This document shows, piece by piece, positions 35,540 to 44,261 of a stretch of DNA of 64,000 bases. The notes beneath the pieces are model-generated. The model did no database searches. It was not told the origin of the DNA and worked only from the letters and a program-made list of their open reading frames with translations. Made by a program: the position numbers and the translations under genes. The stretch is from Pseudomonas sp. PDM15 (GTDB taxonomy: Bacteria > Pseudomonadota > Gammaproteobacteria > Pseudomonadales > Pseudomonadaceae). Location of the stretch: NCBI RefSeq assembly GCF_014851565.1, contig NZ_JACVAA010000003.1, forward strand, positions 248,001-312,000. Direction: 5' to 3'. Numbering within the stretch: the stretch's first letter is position 1; every line of letters begins with the position of its first letter.

Positions 35540-36846
35540 GTACCGCCCTGGCCCTGGCCGGCGTCACCGCCGTGCTGCGCGACCGGCTCAACGATGGGCT
35601 GGTCAACCACAATGTTGCCGGCATTCTCGGCAGCACGGTGACCGTCAGCGTGCTGGCGCCGGACCGCGTCGTGCCGGCCGATGGCACCGAATCGAGCCAG
35701 CTCAATCTGTTTCTCTATCAGGCGATGCCAAACGCCAGCTGGCGCAACCAGGCGCTGCCATCGCATGACGCCGGCGGTCGGCAGCGCCTGACCAACCAGC
35801 CGCTGGCCCTGGACCTGTACTACCTGATTTCCGCCTACAGCGGCGGCGACCTGCATGCCGAAATCCTGCTGGGCTACGCCATGCAACTGATGCATGAATT
35901 CCCGATCATCACCCGCGAGATGATCCGTACCGCCCTCACCCCTTCGCCAGATCTCGGTGTGGTCCTGCCTCCGGCTCTGCGGGCGCTGGCCGAGTGCGGC
36001 CTGGCCGACCAGTTCGAGTTGCTGCGCATCACCCCGCAAACGCTGAACACCGAGGAAAGCTCCAAGCTATGGTCCGCCACCCAGTCTAGCCTGCGGCCCA
36101 CCGCGGCCTACCAGGTGTCGGTGGTGCTGATCGAGGCGACTCGCCCTGCCCTCGCCCCGCTACCCGTGCTGACTCGCGGAGAGGCAGACCCGCTGTCGGG
36201 GCGTGAGCGCGGCGTGATGGTTTCCCCCAGCCTGATCCCCGCTTTGCCGATCTTAGAAGCCATATTGCCCAGCGGAGCCCAACCGGTGGCGCGGCTCGGC
36301 CAGAACATCGTATTGCGCGGGCATCATCTGAACGGCAGCAATCGTGAGGTGCGTATCGGCAATCCCCGCTACGAAGTGAGCGAAGTGCTGGCGGCCAGCG
36401 GTGCAGACCTGGGCTCGCAGATGGGACTGCTGATACCGACAGCCCGCGCAGACGACTTCCCGGTGGGCGTCTACGAAGCGAATGCGCGCCTGATCCGCCC
36501 CGGCGAAAGCATCGCCCGGGAAAGCAATCGCCTGGCGTTTACCCTGGCGCCGGACATCACCAACCTGCCGCAGAACGTTGCCCGTGATGGCGACGGCGAT
36601 GCCCAGGTGACCATCGAGTTCACCCCCGAACTGCGCGCCGGCCAGCGCGCGACGCTGCTGGTCGGCCAGCGTGAAGTGCCGCCTCAGAGCTTCGCCGCGC
36701 CCACGGCCAGCCTGGACTTCCTGATCGAGCAGGCCGAAGTTGGCGAACATCTGGTGCGCCTACGCATCGACGGGATCGACAGCCCGATCATCAACCACAG
36801 CACCACCCCGCCGACATTCCTCGATCTACGGCTGACCATCACATGA
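35536..36846 (+). CDS. Pvc16-type tail terminator/cap protein (DUF4255)
   Basis: A 436-residue protein whose first half (about 5-190) is a DUF4255/Pvc16 N-terminal domain: ALAGVTAVLRDRLNDGL, LNLFLYQAMPNASWRNQALPS, LALDLYYLISAYSG..EILLGYAMQLMHEFPII. The C-terminal half (about 220-436) is beta-rich, with a TIG/IPT-like segment VARLGQNIVLRGHHLNGSN. It would close the top of the tail. Overlaps the neighbours on both sides by ATGA. Confidence 0.88.
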   Translation: MSTALALAGVTAVLRDRLNDGLVNHNVAGILGSTVTVSVLAPDRVVPADGTESSQLNLFLYQAMPNASWRNQALPSHDAGGRQRLTNQPLALDLYYLISAYSGGDLHAEILLGYAMQLMHEFPIITREMIRTALTPSPDLGVVLPPALRALAECGLADQFELLRITPQTLNTEESSKLWSATQSSLRPTAAYQVSVVLIEATRPALAPLPVLTRGEADPLSGRERGVMVSPSLIPALPILEAILPSGAQPVARLGQNIVLRGHHLNGSNREVRIGNPRYEVSEVLAASGADLGSQMGLLIPTARADDFPVGVYEANARLIRPGESIARESNRLAFTLAPDITNLPQNVARDGDGDAQVTIEFTPELRAGQRATLLVGQREVPPQSFAAPTASLDFLIEQAEVGEHLVRLRIDGIDSPIINHSTTPPTFLDLRLTIT

Positions 36847-38741
36847 ACGCCCCCGCCGCCCTCGATTGGTCGACCGCCAACCAGCAGTTGCTGGTGGCTG
36901 AGTTCGCTCGTTTGCGGGCGTTGCTCGAGGGCAGCGATGGCGAGGAGGCGCAAACGAGAGTCGCCGAGCTGCGTGCGACGATGAGCGTGCCACCGGCCAT
37001 CGATACCCTGGCGCTGCTGTTCGAGCTGAGCGACTTCGAGCGCGATCTTCTGCTTCTGGTTGCCGGAGTCGAAATGGACGCCAGGCTGGGCCCGCTCTGC
37101 GCGCAGGCCAGTGGCCAGGCAAGCCGCCCCTGGGCGACCTTTGGCCTGGCGATGAGCGTGCTGCCGGCAGCCCACTGGGATGCCCTGGTCCCGTCGGAAC
37201 CGCTGCGTCATTGGCGCCTGCTGGAGGTAGACGAGAGTGGCGGCTTGGCCAGCGGGCGCGTGCGCCTGGATGAGCGTGTGCTGCATTACCTGGCGGGTCT
37301 CAACCATCTGGACCCGCGCCTGCAACCGCTGCTGTCGCGGCTGCCCCCGCCAGGATTGATGTGCCGCGGGCACGCCGATGTCAGCGCAGAAGCCTGCTCG
37401 AGGTTGCAGCACGATGGCGGAAGTCCGCGAACCATCCTGCTATTTGGCGACGACCCGCAGGGCCAGCAGGATGTAGCCGCCGACATTGCCCGGCGCCTGG
37501 GTGTGACACTGCATTGCTTGCGCGCGGCGGATATTCCCGCAACGGCTCACGAGCAGGCGGCGCTGGCCATACTCTGGCAGCGCGAGGCGGTGCTGCTCGG
37601 CAGCGCCCTGCTGATCGAGCTACGCGATGACGAAGGCAAAACGCTGGAGCGTTTCATCGAGCGCCTCGGCGGACTGCTGATAGTTGCAGCGCGGGCACCT
37701 ACAGCACTGGATGGTGAGGCTTTCGCCATTGATCGCCCCGACGTGCCCGAGCAACGCCGGCTCTGGCGCGAGGCACTGGGCCAACGCTACGACGAACTGG
37801 CGCAAACCATCGACAATCTGGCCGGGCAGTACAGGCTCGGCGCCCGCCGGATTGCCAGCATCGCCGCGCGGCTTAGTCCGGACGCCGACCTGGCCGAGCT
37901 GCACCACGCCTGCCGGGCCGATGCCCCGGGCATGAGCGAACTGGCCCAGCGCATAGAAGCGCGGGCCGACTGGGACGATCTGGTGTTACCCGAGGCGCAG
38001 CTCAGGATCCTGCAGCAGGTCGCCGTGCATACCCAGCATCGCCTCACCGTGCACCACGACTGGGGCTTTGCCGAGAAAAGCTCGCGCGGCCTGGGTATCG
38101 CCACCCTGTTCTGGGGCGACTCCGGCACCGGCAAGACCCTGGCCGCCGAGGTGCTGGCCAATACCCTGGGCCTGGCGCTCTACCGCATAGACCTGTCGGC
38201 CGTGGTCAGTAAATACATCGGCGAAACGGAGAAGAACCTGCGCAAGGTTTTCGACAGTGCCGAGGAGCTTGGCGCCATCCTGCTGTTCGATGAGGCGGAC
38301 GCGCTGTTCGGCAAGCGCAGCGAGGTCAAGGACAGCCACGACCGTTACGCCAACATAGAAGTCAGCTATTTGCTGCAGCGTATGGAGGCCTATCGCGGCC
38401 TGGCGATCCTCACTACCAACCACAAGGCCGCGCTGGACTCTGCCTTCGCAAGACGCCTGCGCTTCGTCGTGCATTTCCCCTTCCCCGACCAGGTGCAGCG
38501 CGAGGCGCTCTGGCACGGCGTATTTCCGGCTGCGACACCGCTGGAACCTCTGGATTACCACAAGCTGGCGCACCTGGCCGTCCCCGGCGGCACCATCCGC
38601 AATATCGCACTTTCCGCCGCGTTCCTCGCTGCCGAGGCTGGCACCGCGATCGGCATGCGCCATCTGCTACGAGCGGCCCATATCGAGGCGGCCAAGCGCG
38701 ACAAACCGATCTCCGATGCCGAAACGCGGGGGTGGGTATGA
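36843..38741 (+). CDS. eCIS-associated AAA ATPase (Pvc15-like)
   Basis: A 632-residue protein with an N-terminal helical region and a C-terminal AAA+ domain: Walker A GDSGTGKT (425-432), Walker B ILLFDEAD (479-486), sensor TTNHK (524-528) and R537/R538 in the arginine-finger position. A second, degenerate AAA-like domain without a Walker A lies at about 195-345. Pvc15-type ATPases are essential for eCIS assembly or cargo loading and differ from T6SS ClpV, which recycles sheaths. ATGA overlaps both neighbours. Confidence 0.92.
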   Translation: MNAPAALDWSTANQQLLVAEFARLRALLEGSDGEEAQTRVAELRATMSVPPAIDTLALLFELSDFERDLLLLVAGVEMDARLGPLCAQASGQASRPWATFGLAMSVLPAAHWDALVPSEPLRHWRLLEVDESGGLASGRVRLDERVLHYLAGLNHLDPRLQPLLSRLPPPGLMCRGHADVSAEACSRLQHDGGSPRTILLFGDDPQGQQDVAADIARRLGVTLHCLRAADIPATAHEQAALAILWQREAVLLGSALLIELRDDEGKTLERFIERLGGLLIVAARAPTALDGEAFAIDRPDVPEQRRLWREALGQRYDELAQTIDNLAGQYRLGARRIASIAARLSPDADLAELHHACRADAPGMSELAQRIEARADWDDLVLPEAQLRILQQVAVHTQHRLTVHHDWGFAEKSSRGLGIATLFWGDSGTGKTLAAEVLANTLGLALYRIDLSAVVSKYIGETEKNLRKVFDSAEELGAILLFDEADALFGKRSEVKDSHDRYANIEVSYLLQRMEAYRGLAILTTNHKAALDSAFARRLRFVVHFPFPDQVQREALWHGVFPAATPLEPLDYHKLAHLAVPGGTIRNIALSAAFLAAEAGTAIGMRHLLRAAHIEAAKRDKPISDAETRGWV

Positions 38742-38998
38742 GCCGCATCGTGCTGCATATCGACCGCCTGGTGCTGCGTGGCATCGAGCCGGATGACGCC
38801 ACCGCCTTTGCCGAGGCCTTGCGGGCCGAGTTGCAGCGCCAGCTCACTGCACACGGAGCCCAGACATTGCAGCGCCATGACGGACTGGCCCGTCTACGTC
38901 CAGCCCCCGTGCACATCGCACCGCGCAGCAGCAGCGAACAGCTGGGCAAAGCGGTCGCCAGTCATTTGCTACCTACCACCGAGCGAGGTGCGCCATGA
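38738..38998 (+). CDS. Small eCIS protein of unknown function
   Basis: An 86-residue protein, not recognised. It starts MSRIVLHIDRLVLRGI, a strand pattern (I-x-L-H-I-D-R-L-x-L) similar to the C-terminal IHIGRIEV of the 34757-35539 protein, followed by a helix AFAEALRAELQRQLTAH. Starts and stops both overlap neighbours (ATGA), and it sits just before the first DUF4157 gene, consistent with a cargo adaptor, which is inference. Confidence 0.6.
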   Translation: MSRIVLHIDRLVLRGIEPDDATAFAEALRAELQRQLTAHGAQTLQRHDGLARLRPAPVHIAPRSSSEQLGKAVASHLLPTTERGAP

Positions 38999-40530
38999 GC
39001 CTCGGCAGAGTCGAACAGCTGAATCCTGCACCCGAACACTCGGGAGCACTGCTGCAGCGCAAGTGCGCTTGCGGCGGCCAGGCCTCCGAACTGACCGGAG
39101 AATGCGCCGAGTGTTCGCAGCGGCTGCAACGCAAGCTGGCTATCGGCCCAGCAGACGACCAGTACGAGCGCGAGGCCGATCGCGTTGCCGAGCAGGTAGT
39201 GGGAGGCTTGCCCGGCGACGCCCAGGTGCACCAGGCAACGACTACACCACTGCAACGCAAGTCAGACGACGGCGCGGCCAGCGGCGGTGGTGTACCGGCA
39301 GTGGTCAACCAGGCATTGAATTCGCCCGGGCAGCCGCTGGGTAGCGAAGCGCGTGCGTTCTTCGAGCCGCGCCTCGGCCACGATTTCGCCAAGGTGCGCG
39401 TGCATACCGACGCTACCGCGGCGGAGTCAGCCAGAGCGGTCAAGGCCCGAGCCTATACGGTTGGCCAGGACCTGGTATTCGCCTCCGGCCAATACTCACC
39501 GGATAGTCACGAGGGTAAGCGCCTGCTGGCCCATGAGCTGACTCACGTCACGCAACAGAGCCAGGACCTGCGCCGGGCACCGGCGGACAAGGCAGCCAAG
39601 CCGCCAGCCGACCCGCTGTGCGAGACCTTCAAATTCGATGACGCCCGCAAGGAAGTCGACAAGCAGGCAGCGCTGGCCGCAAAAAGCGATGACCTACTGC
39701 CGCTGATTCGCGCCCTCAAACCGATCCGCCGTTGCGCCACCGCCAAACAACAGACCCAGGTGAAGGACAGCCTGAGCAGCAGTCTTTCCACCGCCAAGGC
39801 CGACAAGGCCTGGGCCGCAGCCGGCACGGCATTCGGTGGCTATGTCGGCTTCTACCCAGGCTATGCCAGCGACGTCAAAACGCATCTGAACAAGCTGGGT
39901 GCCAGCGAGTCGCTGGCTTCCAACACCTTCGAGTTGTCCGAAGAAGGCAAGACGCACAAGAAGAGAGCCAAGACCGCGGCCAGCGGCGATGTCGCCGACC
40001 TCGGGCGCACCGACATCGTCTATTTCCGTGGCCACCAGTACGCCCAGTACAAGGCGCCCGGGCTATTCGCCGATGGCGATGAGACCAAGGGATTCGACCT
40101 GCGCTATGTCGAGAAGAAAGGTGGCTTCGGCAACGTCAAGCTGATGATCAGCACCAGTTGCGCAACCTTGTGCCAGGAGGCCGCTGTGGTGTTCAGCGGC
40201 CTGTTCCCCAACGCGGTGATCCTCGGCTACCGCAAATCGGCCCCCATTGACGGTGGAGCCGTGCGCGCCGACCTGACCAAGCGCATCAACGAACTCAATC
40301 GCCCCCTGCTGCTCGATCAAGCCGTCGACGTGGCCGCGATCATCTCCATCTGGAAGGCGATAGCGGAGTCGATCCACAAGGGGCAGACCGGCCCGCAACC
40401 GGGCATCTACCAGGGCGGAACCGTGACCTATTGGGATGGCTCCGCCTGGCAGACCGTCACCGCGACGGATGCGAAGAAGAACGCCTGCAGGAAGAAAGGA
40501 GACTTCAGTGATCAGTATCCCGCGCCCTGA
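38995..40530 (+). CDS. DUF4157 protein 1, with a possible caspase/CHAT-like C-terminal domain
   Basis: A 511-residue protein. The N-terminus has the typical Cys-rich start QRKCACGG..GECAEC (C24, C26, C37, C40) and helix YEREADRVAEQVV, then a DUF4157 domain (about 100-190) ending in the metal-binding HELTH (180-184). Residues 210-511 are unlike DUF4157: H347 in DIVYFRGHQYAQY and C389 in VKLMISTSCATLC lie after two hydrophobic strands as in caspase-fold cysteine peptidases. No signal peptide. DUF4157 is known as an eCIS cargo domain. The C-terminal assignment is pattern-based. Confidence 0.72.
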   Translation: MSLGRVEQLNPAPEHSGALLQRKCACGGQASELTGECAECSQRLQRKLAIGPADDQYEREADRVAEQVVGGLPGDAQVHQATTTPLQRKSDDGAASGGGVPAVVNQALNSPGQPLGSEARAFFEPRLGHDFAKVRVHTDATAAESARAVKARAYTVGQDLVFASGQYSPDSHEGKRLLAHELTHVTQQSQDLRRAPADKAAKPPADPLCETFKFDDARKEVDKQAALAAKSDDLLPLIRALKPIRRCATAKQQTQVKDSLSSSLSTAKADKAWAAAGTAFGGYVGFYPGYASDVKTHLNKLGASESLASNTFELSEEGKTHKKRAKTAASGDVADLGRTDIVYFRGHQYAQYKAPGLFADGDETKGFDLRYVEKKGGFGNVKLMISTSCATLCQEAAVVFSGLFPNAVILGYRKSAPIDGGAVRADLTKRINELNRPLLLDQAVDVAAIISIWKAIAESIHKGQTGPQPGIYQGGTVTYWDGSAWQTVTATDAKKNACRKKGDFSDQYPAP

Positions 40531-40544
40531 CAGGAGGTTTGCCG

Positions 40545-41876
40545 ATGAGTGCCAGGGCTAGCCTGAGTCCACCGGCCACCTCCAATGCGGCGAAGCCTGC
40601 GCTGCAGCACAGGGGTGCCTGCAGCAATCAGCCCGCCAGCAAAGAGATAGGCAACGCGGAGTTCAGCTTCGTCCAGCCGCTGGCCAGATTGGCCGTGGGC
40701 GCCAGTGATGACCCACTTGAACAGGAAGCAGACCGGGCCGCCGCGCAGGTACTTGGCGGAATCGGCAAGGCCAGCGTTCAAAGCTCGTCGGCGCCGCATC
40801 TCAGCCGCGTTGCCGGTGGCTCCCCTGCTGCATCGGCAGCTCCGGCCAGCGTGAGCAGAACCTTGCTGGCTTCCGGCGAACCATTGTCCGGCGCCACCCG
40901 AAACTTCTTCGAGCCACGTTTGGGCCATGATTTTGCTCAAGTCCGGGTGCATCGGGACAATGCCGCCGCCAATTCCGCGCGGGATGTTGCCGCCCACGCC
41001 TACACCGTGGGCCGACATGTGGTGTTCGCTCAGGGGCGCTATTCCCCTGATAGCTCCGCCGGGCGCACATTGCTTGCCCACGAGTTGGCCCATGTCGTGC
41101 AACAGAGCGGTTCCGGATTTGGCGGTGGACTGGTGCAGCGCGCTGGCGAAGGCGATTCACCGGCCAAGCAGCCCTCTCCAACGCGCAGGATAGTCGCGCT
41201 GACCTTCGACGATGGCCCGCATATAGCTGGGTTAGGTACCGGCCGGAACAGAACCGAGAAGGTCCTCGATACCCTGCGCGACAAAGGGGCCAAGGCCGGA
41301 TTCTTCATTCAGACCCATGCACTGGATGGCGAAGGAAATCCCCACCGGGGTAACACGCGCGTTGGCCGGCAGCTGATCCGCCGCATGCATGCCGAAGGCC
41401 ACGCCATCGGCATCCATACCGGAGGTACCCGGGACCATGAGTCGCACGTCGCTGCCCAGGCCGCCGGGCGCCTGCGCGGCGAACTGACGAGGGCTCGCGA
41501 TTTTATCCGCGACACTACGGCCACCGAGACCGAAGCCGGCGTGGACGCCACCCTGGTCAGGCCGCCCTTTGGCAGCTCGGACACGGCCGTGCGCAGCACC
41601 TATGCCTCGCTCAGCCTGACCAACCTGCTCTGGGACATAGACGGCGACCCCGGCGGCGAGGTGTCACTGGATCAGCTCAAGATCAATGTCACCAATGGTC
41701 TGAGCGCGCTGGCTGCAGGTGGCTGGCGAATGACCACGCCCTCGGCGCCGAAGATAGTCGTGCTCTACCACGACATTCGCCGCAACTCATCCACACACCT
41801 GGGCGCCGTCATGGATCACATCACCTTGGTAATGCAGCGCGACCATAACTCAACAGTTTCCTTCGAGAAACCCTGA
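40545..41876 (+). CDS. DUF4157 protein 2, fused to a NodB polysaccharide deacetylase
   Basis: A 443-residue protein. The DUF4157 domain (about 95-190) ends in HELAH (179-183). A NodB deacetylase follows from about 213: TFDDGP (220-225), motif 2 with H291 and H298 in HTGGTRDH, RPPFG (339-343), LWDIDGDP (362-369) and H409 in VVLYHD. The family removes N-acetyl groups from chitin or peptidoglycan in a metal-dependent way. Motif 2 has a longer spacing than the usual HxxxH, so metal binding should not be assumed. ATG 40545 follows CAGGAGGT. Likely a cargo enzyme. Confidence 0.86.
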   Translation: MSARASLSPPATSNAAKPALQHRGACSNQPASKEIGNAEFSFVQPLARLAVGASDDPLEQEADRAAAQVLGGIGKASVQSSSAPHLSRVAGGSPAASAAPASVSRTLLASGEPLSGATRNFFEPRLGHDFAQVRVHRDNAAANSARDVAAHAYTVGRHVVFAQGRYSPDSSAGRTLLAHELAHVVQQSGSGFGGGLVQRAGEGDSPAKQPSPTRRIVALTFDDGPHIAGLGTGRNRTEKVLDTLRDKGAKAGFFIQTHALDGEGNPHRGNTRVGRQLIRRMHAEGHAIGIHTGGTRDHESHVAAQAAGRLRGELTRARDFIRDTTATETEAGVDATLVRPPFGSSDTAVRSTYASLSLTNLLWDIDGDPGGEVSLDQLKINVTNGLSALAAGGWRMTTPSAPKIVVLYHDIRRNSSTHLGAVMDHITLVMQRDHNSTVSFEKP

Positions 41877-41898
41877 CAGCCAGCAGGCGGAAACGGAC

Positions 41899-43173
41899 AT
41901 GGGTTCATGCAGCCAATCAGCACCATGCAGCCAATGCGAAAGCTGCAAGGAGCGCTCCCACCCGACCAGTTTCAAAGGTCGGGAGCCGTCCCTGCTTAGC
42001 CATGCGCAGCGACAACGCCTGGAGACTGAGGCCGATCTGATGGCCGATCGATTCACCCGCTCTGGCTTCACTCAAGGAGCTCAGCTCCCCACTGCCTCCC
42101 GTGCCCCGCATCAGGCAGTTTTGAAGAAGGACGACGAGGAAAATGCTACGCCCGAGCAAGCTGCTTCCCAGGAGATCAAGGGCGGTGGTTCTGTCACGGA
42201 AACTGCCGAGAGCAACCTCGACGAGCCCGGCGCTGCCGATGGCGAGGTGCTTACCAAGCGTGCGGATGCGCAGATAGAGCCAGTCAGTCATGCGCCCGCC
42301 TCGACCGGAGGTGGCGCTGCCATGCCCGCTTCCGAGCGCCGCCCCTTCGAAGCCTTCTTCGGCAGGGACTTCTCCTCCGTGCGTATTCACAACGACAGCC
42401 AGGCGCACCGTTACACCCGCCAGATCAATGCGCTGGCCGCCACTCGAAGCAATCATATCTACCTGTCCGAGCGGGTTGCCGCCAGCCGCCCCAGAGCGCT
42501 GCTCGCCCACGAGCTGACCCATGTGGTGCAGCAGGGGCGCGCACCGCTGGCCGCGGCTCGTGTGGCAGCAACGGCGCATCCGGCTCGACTGCAGGATGCA
42601 CCGCCGAACATCTCTCCGGCGCCCATCGGCTGGCAGCTCTACCAGGCGACCATTTGCAACGGCGAAGTCAACGAGCACCCGAGCACGCAGCCACGAGATT
42701 TTCCAGCCACCTACATCAGCAAGATCAACGTCTCGCTCACCAACCAGCGCGTGACCCTCGACTGGACCGGCCCGAGCGTCGCCGAGGCCGAACAGAACGT
42801 CAGAGATGCCACCGGCGACGGCATCATCAATTGCACCACCGGGGCGGGAGTGAACGGCCAACCCAGCTGCAACAACGTCGCCCATAGCAAGACTGCTGGT
42901 AGCTGCTGCACCCCCATAGGGACATTCACCCTGGGAGCGCAGAGCTGTGTCACATCTCGTCTTGGATTACAGAATTTCAGCGGCTTCCAGCGCGCCGGCG
43001 TGGGCTTCCACTACTACTCCAGCGTGCCCGGCCACCCGGCTTCCCATGGCTGCGTCAGGCTGCACCGAGGGGCCTCCAAGATCATCTTCGACAGCGCTCG
43101 ATCGAACGTCACCACGGTCGAGGTCAGCGGCAGTTACACCGGCAGCTACAGCAGGTACAGCAGCTGCGACTAG
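41899..43173 (+). CDS. DUF4157 protein 3, fused to a YkuD-type L,D-transpeptidase domain
   Basis: A 424-residue protein. A Cys-rich start (C4, C10, C13, C16) and helix ETEADLMADRF precede a linker and a DUF4157 domain (about 145-215) with HELTH at 204-208. The C-terminal domain (from about 270, KINVSLTNQRVTLDWTGP) carries the YkuD signature: H371, H379 and SHGCVRL with C385. YkuD enzymes make or break 3-3 peptidoglycan cross-links, or act on other peptides. Extra cysteines (about 310-350, including GSCCTPIG) could form disulfides. Follows protein 2 by 22 bases. Confidence 0.85.
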   Translation: MGSCSQSAPCSQCESCKERSHPTSFKGREPSLLSHAQRQRLETEADLMADRFTRSGFTQGAQLPTASRAPHQAVLKKDDEENATPEQAASQEIKGGGSVTETAESNLDEPGAADGEVLTKRADAQIEPVSHAPASTGGGAAMPASERRPFEAFFGRDFSSVRIHNDSQAHRYTRQINALAATRSNHIYLSERVAASRPRALLAHELTHVVQQGRAPLAAARVAATAHPARLQDAPPNISPAPIGWQLYQATICNGEVNEHPSTQPRDFPATYISKINVSLTNQRVTLDWTGPSVAEAEQNVRDATGDGIINCTTGAGVNGQPSCNNVAHSKTAGSCCTPIGTFTLGAQSCVTSRLGLQNFSGFQRAGVGFHYYSSVPGHPASHGCVRLHRGASKIIFDSARSNVTTVEVSGSYTGSYSRYSSCD

Positions 43174-43201
43174 GCAGCTGCTTCAGCGAGGGAAGGCAAA
43201 G

Positions 43202-43252
43202 ATGAAAACAGAACTGCAGGACCAGGATGTTTGCGGGGCGCGCGCGCGATGA
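43202..43252 (+). CDS. Short open frame (16 codons) coupled to the tube-initiator gene
   Basis: ATG 43202 has GAGGGAAGG upstream and the frame MKTELQDQDVCGARAR ends at a TGA that overlaps the ATG of the next gene (ATGA). It may only couple translation. No homology can be judged at this length. Confidence 0.3.
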   Translation: MKTELQDQDVCGARAR

Positions 43253-43905
43253 GCAGCCTCGCCAATTCTCCCCGCCTGATCAAAGCCGGTCTGGTCATGA
43301 TCGACCCGCAAACCGCCCAAGTACGCAGGGTGATTGCCCTGCAGTACAACCCGGAAAAACTCACCCGTAGCCTGCAGGTGCAAGGTGCTGGCGATGGCGC
43401 CGAACGATCCGAGGCGCTGCGTCTGAAGGGCCCGGCGGTGGAGACTTTCCAGTTGGAGGCGGAGATCGATGCCGCCGACCAGTTGCAATACCCCGAACAG
43501 CACAAGGCCGTGGTCGATGCCGGTATCGCTCCGCAGCTGGCGGTACTGGAGTCGCTGGTCAATCCGACGGCGGCCGATCTGCTGGCCGGCAAGGCGCTGG
43601 CCGCGGCGGGCACCCTGGAGATCGCGCCGATGGAGTCATCCCTGGTGCTGTTCGTCTGGGGCGCCAAACGCATCGTGCCGGTACGGGTGACCGACTTCTC
43701 GATTGCCGAGGAGGCGTTCGATCCTCAGCTCAACCCGATCAACGCCACCTGCAACCTGGGCCTGCGCGTGCTCTCGATCGACGACCTCGGCTTCGCTCAC
43801 AAGGGTGGTGGGCTGTTCATGGCCTATCTGCAGTCACGAGAGAAACTGGCCGGCAAGGCCGCAACCTTCGGCTTCGACGCACTGGGTATCGGAGGTCTGC
43901 CATGA
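43249..43905 (+). CDS. eCIS tube-initiator/baseplate adaptor (Pvc7 N-terminal, CIS_tube-like)
   Basis: A 218-residue protein like the N-terminal part of Pvc7/Afp7: LIKAGLVMIDPQTAQVRRVIALQYNPEKLTRSLQ, then ALRLKGPAVETFQLEAEIDA and a C-terminal DPQLNPINATCNLGLRVLS. It joins the inner tube to the hub. The LysM part that Pvc7 normally carries is encoded by the next gene instead. Start 43249 overlaps the small frame before it; an upstream TTG extension is less likely. Confidence 0.85.
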   Translation: MSSLANSPRLIKAGLVMIDPQTAQVRRVIALQYNPEKLTRSLQVQGAGDGAERSEALRLKGPAVETFQLEAEIDAADQLQYPEQHKAVVDAGIAPQLAVLESLVNPTAADLLAGKALAAAGTLEIAPMESSLVLFVWGAKRIVPVRVTDFSIAEEAFDPQLNPINATCNLGLRVLSIDDLGFAHKGGGLFMAYLQSREKLAGKAATFGFDALGIGGLP

Positions 43906-44261
43906 CCGATCCACTCAAGGCCTTCCTGCAGGCCAACGCCATTACCGCGCCGGCCTTCGCCCCGGACAGCCGCTACCACGGCCTGGACATCGCCCAGTGG
44001 GTGCGCGCCGATGGCGAGGTGCTCAGCTATGTGCGACGGCGCTTCGTGCCTCCGGCGGAGAACTTCGCCACCCTCGGTGAGCATCGCGTGGAGGTCGGCG
44101 ACCGCCTGGACAACCTGGCCGCCCGCTACCTGGGCGACCCGCAGCAATATTGGCGGCTGTGCGATGGCAACGGCGCGCTGCGGCCGGACGAGTTGACCGA
44201 AACGGTCGGCCGCGTGCTACGCATCACCCTGCCGGAAGGCGTGCCGGGAGACGACGCATGA
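43902..44261 (+). CDS. LysM-like domain protein of the eCIS baseplate
   Basis: A 119-residue protein. The end (about 65-115), HRVEVGDRLDNLAARYLGDPQQYWRLCDGNG..RVLRITLP, is a LysM domain; the start is a small beta region. It corresponds to the C-terminal LysM part of Pvc7, here split off as its own gene with an ATGA overlap. LysM domains in eCIS and phage tails usually help assembly rather than bind cell wall outside. Confidence 0.85.
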   Translation: MTDPLKAFLQANAITAPAFAPDSRYHGLDIAQWVRADGEVLSYVRRRFVPPAENFATLGEHRVEVGDRLDNLAARYLGDPQQYWRLCDGNGALRPDELTETVGRVLRITLPEGVPGDDA

